Shown here: positions 1 through 5,700 of the stretch, one piece after another
Position numbering within the stretch: position 1 is the stretch's first letter
Layout of the letters: the number at the start of each line of letters is the position of its first letter
Assembly (NCBI GenBank): GCA_021812265.1
Contig: JAKAOI010000164.1
Span: 1 to 5,853, forward strand
DNA from: Chloroflexota bacterium
GTDB lineage: Bacteria > Chloroflexota > Ktedonobacteria > Ktedonobacterales > JACDGC01
Length of the DNA stretch: 5,853 nucleotides
Reading direction: 5' to 3'
Notes under the pieces: generated by a model
Told to the model about the DNA's origin: nothing
Database searches by the model: none
The model's input: only the letters and a program-made list of their open reading frames with translations
Made by a program: the position numbers and the translations under genes

Positions 1-2
1 AC

Positions 3-1241
3 CCGAACAAACCGTTGCGCGCGTTGGTGTTCGACTCCAAATATGACTCATATAAAGGTGTTATTGCCTATGTGCGAGTGATAGACGGTGTTTTAAAACA
101 AAACTCACGTATTCGCATGATGACGGTAGGCAGCAGCGCTGATACATTGGAATCGGGCTATTTTACGCCATCTATGGTAAGCGCGCCCGAGCTTTGGGCG
201 GGGGAAGTGGGTTATGTTGCTACCGGCTTTAAAGTGGTGAAAGATTGCCATGTTGGTGACACAATCACCACAATTGAAAATGGCGCCGAAACCCCACTGG
301 CGGGTTATCGCCCGGCCAAGCCTATGGTTTTTGCCGGTATATATCCGGTAGACAGCGGCGATTATCCCGAACTGCGCGACGCTTTGGAGCGATTGCAGCT
401 TAACGACGCTTCACTTTCTTTCGAGCCGGAAAGCTCCCTTGCGTTGGGTTTTGGGTTTCGCTGCGGCTTTTTGGGTATGCTGCATATGGAAATTATTCAG
501 GAGCGGCTGGAGCGCGAATATAACCTAACCCTGCTTGCTACAGCGCCAAGTGTGGAATATGTTGTAACCAAAACCGACGGTGAAAAAATTATTGTTGATA
601 ACCCAGCGAAACTGCCGGCTCCAACTCAGTTGGAGTATATTGAAGAGCCAATTATGGAGATTAGTATTTTTACTCCCTCCAGATATATTGGCGCTATTAT
701 GGAAATTGTTACTTCGCGGCGCGGTATTTTTCAACAGATGAAATATATTGAGACGGATCGCGTGCATATGGTGTATGAAATGCCGCTGGCCGAGCTGATT
801 ATTGATTTTTATGATCAATTAAAGTCACGCACCCAAGGGTATGCCTCTTTAGATTATACGTTTGCGCGGTACTCTCAATCTGATTTAGTAAAACTGGATG
901 TTTTGGTAAACGCCGAACCGGTAGACGCCTTATCTTTAATTATTCACAAAGATAAGGCGCACACACATGGCCGTGTGTTGGTAGAAAAACTGCGTGAACT
1001 AATACCTCGGCAATTATTTGAAGTTCCCATCCAAGCGGCAGTAGGCAGCAAGATTATCGCTCGCGAAACTGTGCGCGCCATGCGCAAAAATGTGCTTGCC
1101 AAATGTTACGGCGGTGATATCACCCGTAAAATGAAGCTGCTGAATAAGCAGAAAGAAGGTAAAAAGCGCATGAAAATGGTGGGATCGGTTGAAATTCCGC
1201 AAGAAGCGTTTATGGCCGTTTTAAACTTAAACGATGATTAA
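3..1241 (+). CDS. lepA: Elongation factor 4 (LepA), 3' part; 5' end outside window
   Basis: LepA/EF4 is a ribosome-bound translational GTPase linked to back-translocation and to 30S biogenesis. The open frame runs in from the left edge, so the first TTG (position 15) is not the real start. About 412 residues are present of a family length near 600. The N-terminal GTPase domain with its G motifs is missing, and the fragment begins at the domain II beta-barrel ([14 protein letters not shown]). Family hallmarks are clear: [37 protein letters not shown], the GYASLDY segment, and the LepA-specific C-terminal domain with [37 protein letters not shown] and the basic tail [10 protein letters not shown]. 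The last residues [16 protein letters not shown] match the normal family end, so the 3' end is intact. The gene converges on the JAMM protease gene, with 20 bp between stops. Identification is very secure. Confidence 0.97.
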   Translation, partial: PNKPLRALVFDSKYDSYKGVIAYVRVIDGVLKQNSRIRMMTVGSSADTLESGYFTPSMVSAPELWAGEVGYVATGFKVVKDCHVGDTITTIENGAETPLAGYRPAKPMVFAGIYPVDSGDYPELRDALERLQLNDASLSFEPESSLALGFGFRCGFLGMLHMEIIQERLEREYNLTLLATAPSVEYVVTKTDGEKIIVDNPAKLPAPTQLEYIEEPIMEISIFTPSRYIGAIMEIVTSRRGIFQQMKYIETDRVHMVYEMPLAELIIDFYDQLKSRTQGYASLDYTFARYSQSDLVKLDVLVNAEPVDALSLIIHKDKAHTHGRVLVEKLRELIPRQLFEVPIQAAVGSKIIARETVRAMRKNVLAKCYGGDITRKMKLLNKQKEGKKRMKMVGSVEIPQEAFMAVLNLNDD

Positions 1242-1261
1242 ATCTCACCCATGTTGTCTGC

Positions 1262-1672
1262 TCACCGGATAATATGGGTTTCTTCTTCCTGAACGGCGCT
1301 ATTCTGAATAAGAAACGCTCGCAGCCCTGGCTGTTCCGGACCGTCCTTTAGAGTAAAAATAAGGTAGTATGTTCCGGGCCAGCCTTGCGCATAGGCAATA
1401 TCTCTGGGTGATGGGTATGCTTGTGTGCGTGGGTGTGAATGATAATATGCAAACACATCCCACTCATGGCCTTCTATTTCATTCCAAATATTCAATAGAT
1501 CCTGCGCCGCAATGATAGAGAATGTTTCCGGCTCATCTGCGGCGTTTGCTGTTGGATAGTGCTTTATAATTTTTCCGTTTGCGCCCGCTAAAATTCCGCA
1601 CGCCTCGTTTGGATAACCGCGGCGGACGTGTTCCAGCATTTCGGCGTATATTGGCTGCGGCAATTCTACCAT
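1262..1672 (-). CDS. mec: JAMM/MPN zinc metalloprotease, Mec+-like (CysO-cysteine peptidase)
   Basis: A 136-residue single-domain JAMM (M67/Mov34) protease, the usual size for Mec+ proteins. The full zinc signature is visible: Glu23 in PNEACGIL is the catalytic acid, and His78, His80, Ser88 and Asp91 form the H-S-H-x7-S-x2-D motif. In M. tuberculosis, Mec+ hydrolyses the CysO-cysteine adduct to release cysteine and regenerate the carrier. Related JAMM enzymes also trim extra C-terminal residues from sulfur carriers. Its start ATG overlaps the cysM stop by 7 nt (ATGGTAG), which implies translational coupling; no strong separate ribosome-binding site is seen. It is the last gene of the operon. 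Family and catalytic residues are read directly, and the CysO-Cys substrate is inferred from the neighbours. The carrier in this operon ends in GGS, so trimming that Ser is a plausible second role. Confidence 0.9.
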   Translation of the reverse strand: MVELPQPIYAEMLEHVRRGYPNEACGILAGANGKIIKHYPTANAADEPETFSIIAAQDLLNIWNEIEGHEWDVFAYYHSHPRTQAYPSPRDIAYAQGWPGTYYLIFTLKDGPEQPGLRAFLIQNSAVQEEETHIIR

Positions 1673-2601
1673 AGCAGCCTACTATCTAAGCGTTCTTCCT
1701 GTTGTTCCGGATCGCTCTCCCATAGATTTTCGCTTAAATATTTCCAGCCGCCATCTGCCAGCAAAACGACGATATTGCCTTTTTCCATGGTTTTTGCAGT
1801 TTTTATTGCTGCGTGCAGCGCTGCGCCACACGATGGTCCGGCAAAAATACCTTCTTTTTCGGCCAGTTGCCGCATCATTTGAATAGCGTCTGCGCTGCGC
1901 ACAAGAATTTTTGCGCTGAGAATTTGAGGATCGAAAACCGGTGGAATAAAGCCGTCTTCAAGGCTGCGCAGCCCCTGCACGCCATCTCCTTGCAGCGGCT
2001 CTGCCGCGATGATGCGCACATTCGGGTTATGCTCTTTTAATCTGCGCCCTGTTCCGGTTAACGTTCCGCCGGTGCCAAGCCCTGCCACAAATACATCAAC
2101 ATCTGGCAGATCGCGAATAATTTCTTCGGCAGTGCCGGTATAATGGGCCAGTGGATTTGCGCTGTTGCCATATTGATAGAGAAATACATAATCGGGATGT
2201 TGTTCTGCAAGGCGTTTTGCTAAGGCAACGGCTCCGTTGCTGCCCAATGTTCCGTCGGAAAGGATGATTTCTGCGCCGTATAAGCGCAATAATTGCCGGC
2301 GTTCATTGGAAACATTATCGGGCATAACGGCAATAAAGCCATATCCTTTTATTTTGGCGATCATTGCCAGCCCAATACCAGTATTGCCGCTCGTGGGTTC
2401 AAGGATGACGGCGCCTGGGCGCAGTTTTCCTTCTGATTCGGCTTGTTCAATCATTAATTTGGCAATACGGTCTTTTACACTTCCCGTTGGGTTCTGCCCT
2501 TCAAGTTTGGCAAATATTTTTACCTGATTCTGCGAATACAGCCGCGATAACTCTACCAGTGGGGTATTGCCGATTGTTGCTAATATTGATGAGTATTGCA
2601 T
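1666..2601 (-). CDS. cysM: CysM-type PLP-dependent cysteine synthase (CysO-thiocarboxylate dependent)
   Basis: A fold-type II PLP enzyme of 311 residues. The PLP lysine is K43 in NPTGSVKDR, the substrate loop is SGNTG at 71-75, and the phosphate-binding loop is GTGGT at 176-180. By recall it resembles M. tuberculosis CysM (Rv1336) along its whole length, including ERRQLLRLYGA, LYQYGN and EPLQGDGVQGLRS. Arg212 sits where I place Rv1336 Arg220, which binds the phosphate of O-phosphoserine. A short tail ending RLLW resembles the mycobacterial C-terminus, which folds over the active site. The expected reaction is O-phosphoserine (or O-acetylserine) plus CysO thiocarboxylate giving CysO-Cys. The ATG at 2601 follows the cysO stop by 11 nt, and a TAGGA Shine-Dalgarno overlaps that stop. 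The 3' end overlaps the protease gene by 7 nt. The enzyme class is certain. The sulfur donor is inferred from context and the Arg. Confidence 0.95.
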   Translation of the reverse strand: MQYSSILATIGNTPLVELSRLYSQNQVKIFAKLEGQNPTGSVKDRIAKLMIEQAESEGKLRPGAVILEPTSGNTGIGLAMIAKIKGYGFIAVMPDNVSNERRQLLRLYGAEIILSDGTLGSNGAVALAKRLAEQHPDYVFLYQYGNSANPLAHYTGTAEEIIRDLPDVDVFVAGLGTGGTLTGTGRRLKEHNPNVRIIAAEPLQGDGVQGLRSLEDGFIPPVFDPQILSAKILVRSADAIQMMRQLAEKEGIFAGPSCGAALHAAIKTAKTMEKGNIVVLLADGGWKYLSENLWESDPEQQEERLDSRLLW

Positions 2602-2612
2602 AGTGTTTGTTC

Positions 2613-2888
2613 CTAGCTTCCGCCTGCCATGGCGGGAAGCAATGTGATAACAGATGTTTGTTGAACAGGAGTTTGCAGCCCATTCAGGTAGCGCGCGTCT
2701 TGATCGTCAACATATACATTAATGAACCGGCTGAACGCGCCATCGGATGTTAAAATTTGTTCACGCAGCGCCGGGTAGCGCGCAAACAAGTTTTCAAAGA
2801 TTTCGTTTAATGTTTCGCCGGGAATATCCAGTGTTTTGGCTCCGCCGGTGGATGGCCTGAGCGTCGGTGGAATTTTAATGCTGCTCAT
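2613..2888 (-). CDS. cysO: CysO/MoaD/ThiS-family sulfur carrier with Ser-capped C-terminus (GGS)
   Basis: A beta-grasp, ubiquitin-like sulfur carrier of 91 residues. Its N-terminus (KIPPTLRPSTGGAKTL), the core RFINVYVDDQDARYLNGL and the end TLLPAMAGG align well with M. tuberculosis CysO as I recall it, which is of similar length. In this family the C-terminal Gly-Gly is adenylated by an E1-like enzyme and converted to a thiocarboxylate that carries sulfide. Here the frame reads GCA GGC GGA AGC TAG, so the protein ends Gly-Gly-Ser. The di-glycine is masked by one residue that must be removed before activation. The start ATG is preceded by CAGGAAC, with AGGA 11 nt upstream. The gene lies between the E1/rhodanese gene (116-nt gap) and cysM (11-nt gap). 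A ThiS or MoaD role is possible, but the adjacent CysM and JAMM genes favour CysO. Confidence 0.92.
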   Translation of the reverse strand: MSSIKIPPTLRPSTGGAKTLDIPGETLNEIFENLFARYPALREQILTSDGAFSRFINVYVDDQDARYLNGLQTPVQQTSVITLLPAMAGGS

Positions 2889-2964
2889 ATATTCGTTGTT
2901 CCTGAAAAAGTAGTATTAAAAATGTTGCCGCTTTGGGCGGTATTTCTGCTTGCTGCAAACTCAT
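2875..2964 (-). CDS. Possible 29-codon small ORF overlapping the cysO start
   Basis: In the 116-nt gap between the E1 gene and cysO, an ATG at 2964 opens a 29-codon frame ending with TAA at 2875. AAGGG lies four bases upstream, a reasonable Shine-Dalgarno. The predicted peptide has a hydrophobic run (AATFLILLF) and no cysteine. Its end overlaps the first 14 nt of cysO in another frame, so it could couple translation of cysO to ribosome passage. The start lies in the loop of a potential GGGCGG/CCGCCC hairpin. There is no homology argument, and a frame of this length can arise by chance. It is listed only because of the ribosome-binding site and the overlap. Confidence 0.17.
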   Translation of the reverse strand: MSLQQAEIPPKAATFLILLFQEQRIYEQH

Positions 2965-2971
2965 GCCGCCC
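2918..2971 (-). promoter_or_regulatory. Mutually exclusive hairpins before cysO (possible attenuator)
   Basis: On the mRNA strand, GGGCGG (2971-2966) can pair perfectly with CCGCCC (2940-2935). The second arm can instead form a local 4-bp hairpin, CCGC (2940-2937) with GCGG (2931-2928), followed 5 nt later by five U residues (2922-2918). The two pairings exclude each other. The local hairpin is short for an intrinsic terminator, so this is suggestive only. It could tune expression of cysO and the genes after it relative to the E1 gene. Confidence 0.25.
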
Positions 2972-3004
2972 TTAAGCAATGCGCAATACTGCCGTGTTAG
3001 CTTG

Positions 3005-4168
3005 CTAGCCGATTGCGCAAACGTTTTCATATGTCGGTAAATTTTCTGGGTGGGCGTGAACTCCGCATGCGGGACAATTCGGATCTCTGAATAACTTCAG
3101 TTCATCATATGTTTGTGTTAAAGCGTCATAGGCCAGTAATCTGCCTATTAAAGGCTCTCCGATATGCAGCAGCAGTTTTACCACCTCGGTTGCCTGTAAA
3201 ATGCCAATTGTGCCCGGTAACAGCCCTAAAACACCGGCTTCGGCGCAATTTGGCGCTAATTCCGCCGGAGGAGGCTCTGGGAATAAGCAACGATAGCAAG
3301 GGCCGTCAAATGGTTTAAAAATGGTTACTTGCCCTTCAAAGCGGAAAATACTGCCATGCACTACCGGTTTATTTGCAAGAATAGAGGCGTCGTTCAACAT
3401 ATACCTAGTGGGAAAATTATCTGTGCCATCCAAAATTACATCATAACCGGAAATAATATCCAACACATTTTCTTTTGTCAGCCTGTCATTGATGGCGTTA
3501 ACATGAATTTCGGGATTTAATCCCAATATGGTGTCTCGTGCGGATTCTACCTTCAATCTGCCAATAGATTTTGTATTGTGGATGATTTGCCGCTGTAAAT
3601 TGCTTTCATCCACTACGTCATTATCAATAATGCCAATGGTTCCCACTCCGGCTGCCGCCAGATAATATGCGGCAGGCGATCCCAATCCTCCGGCGCCGAT
3701 GAGCAAAACTTTAGAGTTGAGTAGTTTAACCTGCCCCTCTTCCCCTACTTCGGGAATAAGCAGATGCCGGCTGTATCTGCTGCGCTGCGCTTCGGTAAGG
3801 ATGGTTGGTGTAATAACCGGCAATCCCGAACCAGACCATGCAACATAACCGCCGGCTAATGAGGTAACATTGGCGTATCCCATCTGCTTTAGGGTCTGCC
3901 CGGCAAACAGCGAGCGAACTCCTCCTGCGCAGTAGAGCAGTAAAGAGGCATTCTTATCGGGAACCGCTTCCTCTATTTTTAGCTCCAAAAAGCCGCGGGG
4001 AACATGCAGCGCATTTGGTAAATGGCCGCTATTCCACTCATGCTGTTCCCTCACATCAATCACCAGAACATCCGGGTTTTGTTGTATAACGCGAAACGCA
4101 TCTGCGGGACGAATTTCGGAAATTTCTTTGCGCGCGTTTTGCAAGAGTGATCTGGACATATCTCCCAT
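3005..4168 (-). CDS. moeB: Rhodanese-MoeB/ThiF (E1-like) fusion, sulfur-carrier adenylyltransferase/sulfurtransferase
   Basis: Counting from the ATG at 4168, this is a 387-residue two-domain enzyme. The rhodanese domain (about 18-117) has VLVIDVREQHEW and an active-site loop with Cys80 in YCAGGVRS. The MoeB/ThiF/E1 domain (about 125-370) has the nucleotide loop GAGGLGS (158-164), the ESNLQRQ segment with Arg193, Lys206, and DGTDNFPTR with Asp247 and Asp250. It also has two zinc CxxC pairs (Cys291/294 and Cys365/368) and the crossover Cys308 in PNCAEAGVLG. It should adenylate the carrier C-terminus and hand over persulfide sulfur to give a thiocarboxylate. This is the job MoeZ does for CysO in M. 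tuberculosis, but MoeZ and MOCS3 have the domains in the opposite order. The frame is open to an ATG at 4270, but the extra 34 residues look non-coding and GGAG lies 10 nt before the ATG at 4168. A second ATG at 4159 is possible. It is the first gene of the operon, and a role in Moco or thiamine cannot be excluded. Confidence 0.93.
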   Translation of the reverse strand: MGDMSRSLLQNARKEISEIRPADAFRVIQQNPDVLVIDVREQHEWNSGHLPNALHVPRGFLELKIEEAVPDKNASLLLYCAGGVRSLFAGQTLKQMGYANVTSLAGGYVAWSGSGLPVITPTILTEAQRSRYSRHLLIPEVGEEGQVKLLNSKVLLIGAGGLGSPAAYYLAAAGVGTIGIIDNDVVDESNLQRQIIHNTKSIGRLKVESARDTILGLNPEIHVNAINDRLTKENVLDIISGYDVILDGTDNFPTRYMLNDASILANKPVVHGSIFRFEGQVTIFKPFDGPCYRCLFPEPPPAELAPNCAEAGVLGLLPGTIGILQATEVVKLLLHIGEPLIGRLLAYDALTQTYDELKLFRDPNCPACGVHAHPENLPTYENVCAIG

Positions 4169-4178
4169 AATTTTAAAG

Positions 4179-4182
4179 CTCC
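4179..4182 (-). promoter_or_regulatory. Shine-Dalgarno GGAG supporting the start at 4168
   Basis: GGAG lies 10 nt upstream of the ATG at 4168. The next in-frame ATG (4159) has GGAG only 2 nt before it, which is too close. The upstream in-frame ATG (4270) gives an N-terminal extension unlike any rhodanese. This decides the start used here. Confidence 0.55.
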
Positions 4183-4228
4183 GATAGTAAAATTGCTTAA
4201 TACTTTCCAAAATGAAGTCTGTAACAAA

Positions 4229-4258
4229 AATATACCAATTTTCTTTTTCTCTATGCAA
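4229..4258 (-). promoter_or_regulatory. Candidate sigma70-type promoter for the sulfur operon
   Basis: On the minus strand TTGCAT (4258-4253, 3 of 6 to consensus) and TATATT (4234-4229, 5 of 6) are 18 bp apart. Transcription would start near 4222 and leave a leader of about 55 nt before the E1 ATG. The region is AT-rich, so such motifs are expected by chance, and the -35 is poor. Confidence 0.3.
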
Positions 4259-4272
4259 GATCAGTTCCAAGC

Positions 4273-4286
4273 ATGAAAGGTTTCAT
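4273..4286. promoter_or_regulatory. 14-bp dyad ATGAAA-GG-TTTCAT, possible operator
   Basis: A perfect 6+2+6 inverted repeat lies about 105 bp upstream of the E1 start. It sits 14 bp upstream of the candidate -35 box at 4253-4258, where an activator site could lie. No known regulator motif is recognised. The dyad symmetry is read directly, and function is a guess. Confidence 0.25.
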
Positions 4287-4325
4287 TTTATGGCGGCGGC
4301 AAGGGATTGCGCGATTTATAATATC

Positions 4326-4456
4326 AGGACTTTCGCTGCAGCATGGAAAATCGGGGATATACAAGGCAATGTCCCTTGTATGTGGTTCTGGAGTGTCCCC
4401 AGACCTCCCTCTGTTTCAGATACGAACCATGCGCTTCTCTTTCAAACGAAAGTCCT
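4326..4456. ncRNA. Unassigned structured RNA/element: closed multi-hairpin fold of 131 nt
   Basis: The ends form a perfect 10-bp inverted repeat, AGGACTTTCG (4326-4335) with CGAAAGTCCT (4447-4456). Inside, GC-A-GCATGG (4338-4346) pairs with CCATGCGC (4427-4434), leaving one bulged A. Three hairpins follow almost without spacers: ATACAAGG/CCTTGTAT with a 7-nt loop (4359-4381), GGTTCTGG/CCAGACC with one bulge (4384-4405), and TCTG/CAGA with a 3-nt loop (4410-4420). GGG (4354-4356) can pair with CCC (4407-4409) and enclose the first two hairpins. Strand is undecided because each strand gains one wobble pair. On the minus strand it would be a leader or sRNA upstream of the sulfur operon. On the plus strand a perfect TATAAT sits just before it. 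I see no 4.5S, tmRNA, RNase P, T-box, SAM, FMN, TPP or cobalamin signature. A MITE with 10-bp terminal repeats is the main alternative. Confidence 0.5.
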
Positions 4457-4457
4457 A

Positions 4458-4486
4458 AATATATATTGGCATAAAAAATCTGGAAA
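4458..4486 (-). promoter_or_regulatory. Candidate minus-strand promoter at the edge of the structured element
   Basis: TTTCCA (4486-4481, 4 of 6) and TATATT (4463-4458, 5 of 6) have the ideal 17-bp spacing. Transcription would begin at or just inside the outer stem of the 131-nt element, making it either a small RNA or the 5' end of a leader of roughly 290 nt for the sulfur operon. The AT-rich sequence lowers confidence. Confidence 0.28.
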
Positions 4487-4530
4487 TTTCTTATAGTTAT
4501 CGGTAAAATACCACTAAAATCACAGGTAAT

Positions 4531-5661
4531 TTATGGATAATTTTCGATTTTTTTGCCAAAAATATAAATATCTTCCCCGCAATGTTCAGCGGAACTCCAT
4601 TGAAAACGAGGCGCATCTGCCAACGCAGCGAATCCAGGATCTCCCACAGGGCTAAGCGCGGAGACGCCGCCGATAACGATAGGGGCAAGGAAGATATGCG
4701 CGCGATACACCAGATTTGCGGCAAAGCAAGCGCCTAAAACTGTTGCGCCACCTTCAATGAGCGCCGTTATGCAGCCTCTTTTACCAAGCTCTTGCCATAA
4801 TGCGGATATATCCACTCTGCCTGCGACGGTGGCCGGTAAAATCAGCAGTTCGGCGCCGGCGTTGCGCATTGTTTCGCGCCAGATTTCTGGCGTCGCTGGG
4901 GTAGCGGCAATGATTGTTTTGCCGGGAGTATCCGGGCGCAGCATTTTTGCGGTGGCCGGTGTTCTGCCTTGGGAATCGAGCACAACACGCACAGGGTGGC
5001 GAACGCGCAGCTCTTTTTCATCGGGCAGACGAGTAGTAAGCAGAGGATCATCTTGCAATAAAGTTTGCGCGCCGATGAGAATAACGTCGCAGCGCTGCCG
5101 CAGCAAATGTCCAGCGCGGCGCGATTCCGGTCCTGTAATCCATTGCGATTCGCGGCGGGATGTTGCAATTTTGCCATCCATACTCATTGCGATTTTTGCG
5201 ATTCCCATTGGCTCTTTATGGTTCAGCCAATGCCGAAATGGGGCAATTAATTCTTGCGCTTCTGCAGACTGACTGTTATTTTGCTGTAAAACTTCCGTCG
5301 TAATTCCGGCGTTTTGCAACTGCCGCACACCGTTTCCGCTTACCAATGGGTTGGGGTCTGTCGTGGCTATGATGACTTTAGTAATTCCGGCGGCGATGAT
5401 GGCGTTAGTGCAGGGGGGTGTATGGCCGAAAAAGCTGTGCGGCTCCAGCGTAACCGCCATGGCGGCGCCGGTTGCGGAGCTGCCTGCCTCGCGCAGCGCC
5501 ATAATTTCGGCGTGAGGGCCGCCATAGGGTTGGGTGGCTCCGGCGCCAAGAATGGCATTGTTTTTGAATATTACAGCGCCAACGGGAGGATTGGGGCTGG
5601 TAAATCCTTGTTCGGCTTTTGCCAGTTTTAGCGCCAAATTCATGGCATCAAATTCATTCAT
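4531..5661 (-). CDS. ribD: Bifunctional riboflavin biosynthesis protein RibD (deaminase/reductase) with altered zinc site
   Basis: A 376-residue protein of normal RibD length. It deaminates diaminohydroxyphosphoribosylaminopyrimidine and then reduces the ribosyl side chain with NADPH, the second and third steps of riboflavin synthesis. The deaminase domain (1 to about 145) has TSPNPPVGAVI, PHAE with His50 and catalytic Glu52, TPPC with Cys84, and DPNPLVSGNG. The reductase domain (about 152-370) has KIAMSMDGKIA, SQWITGPESRR, GAQTLLQDDPLLTTR and the IEGGATVLG nucleotide loop. Numbering matches E. coli RibD, where zinc is held by His50, Cys75 and Cys84. Here residue 75 is His (codon CAC), residue 77 is Phe instead of His, and residue 43 is Thr instead of His. 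The ATG at 5661 has TAGG 9 nt upstream. The gene starts 39 bp after the stop of an upstream TPR gene on the same strand. No other rib gene and no FMN riboswitch is visible in the window. Confidence 0.95.
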   Translation of the reverse strand: MNEFDAMNLALKLAKAEQGFTSPNPPVGAVIFKNNAILGAGATQPYGGPHAEIMALREAGSSATGAAMAVTLEPHSFFGHTPPCTNAIIAAGITKVIIATTDPNPLVSGNGVRQLQNAGITTEVLQQNNSQSAEAQELIAPFRHWLNHKEPMGIAKIAMSMDGKIATSRRESQWITGPESRRAGHLLRQRCDVILIGAQTLLQDDPLLTTRLPDEKELRVRHPVRVVLDSQGRTPATAKMLRPDTPGKTIIAATPATPEIWRETMRNAGAELLILPATVAGRVDISALWQELGKRGCITALIEGGATVLGACFAANLVYRAHIFLAPIVIGGVSALSPVGDPGFAALADAPRFQWSSAEHCGEDIYIFGKKIENYP

Positions 5662-5700
5662 AATCGAACGCCTAGGGTGAAAAAATGTTGGCAGAATGGG

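Noticed and set aside
1247..1279. ACCCAT/ATGGGT inverted repeat between lepA and the JAMM gene as a shared bidirectional terminator
   Set aside because: The 6-bp stem has a 21-nt loop and is followed only by TTCTTCTT on the plus strand, with no T-run on the minus strand. This is too weak to call, though the convergent genes would need one.
4169..4270. 34-residue N-terminal extension of the rhodanese/E1 protein from an ATG at 4270
   Set aside because: The extra residues do not resemble a rhodanese lead-in or a signal peptide, overlap the candidate promoter and dyad region, and the ATG at 4168 has a GGAG at suitable spacing.
4420..4432. tRNA T-arm-like GGTTCGTATC on the minus strand inside the structured element
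   Set aside because: No acceptor, D or anticodon arm can be assembled around it. The bases are better used by the inner GCATGG/CCATGC stem.
4212..4496. 94-codon plus-strand open frame in the non-coding region
   Set aside because: It runs straight through the arms of the 131-nt fold. Its composition looks random, with no recognisable domain, and the inverted repeats explain the sequence better.
4495..4530. Terminator after ribD (GGTA-TTT-TACC hairpin at about 4502-4512)
   Set aside because: The stem is only 4 bp and AT-rich, and the nearest T-run is about 30 nt downstream. No convincing intrinsic terminator is present.
4757..5272. 171-codon plus-strand open frame antisense to ribD
   Set aside because: It is a shadow of the clearly conserved ribD reading frame, with a low-complexity Ser/Arg-rich translation and no homology signal.
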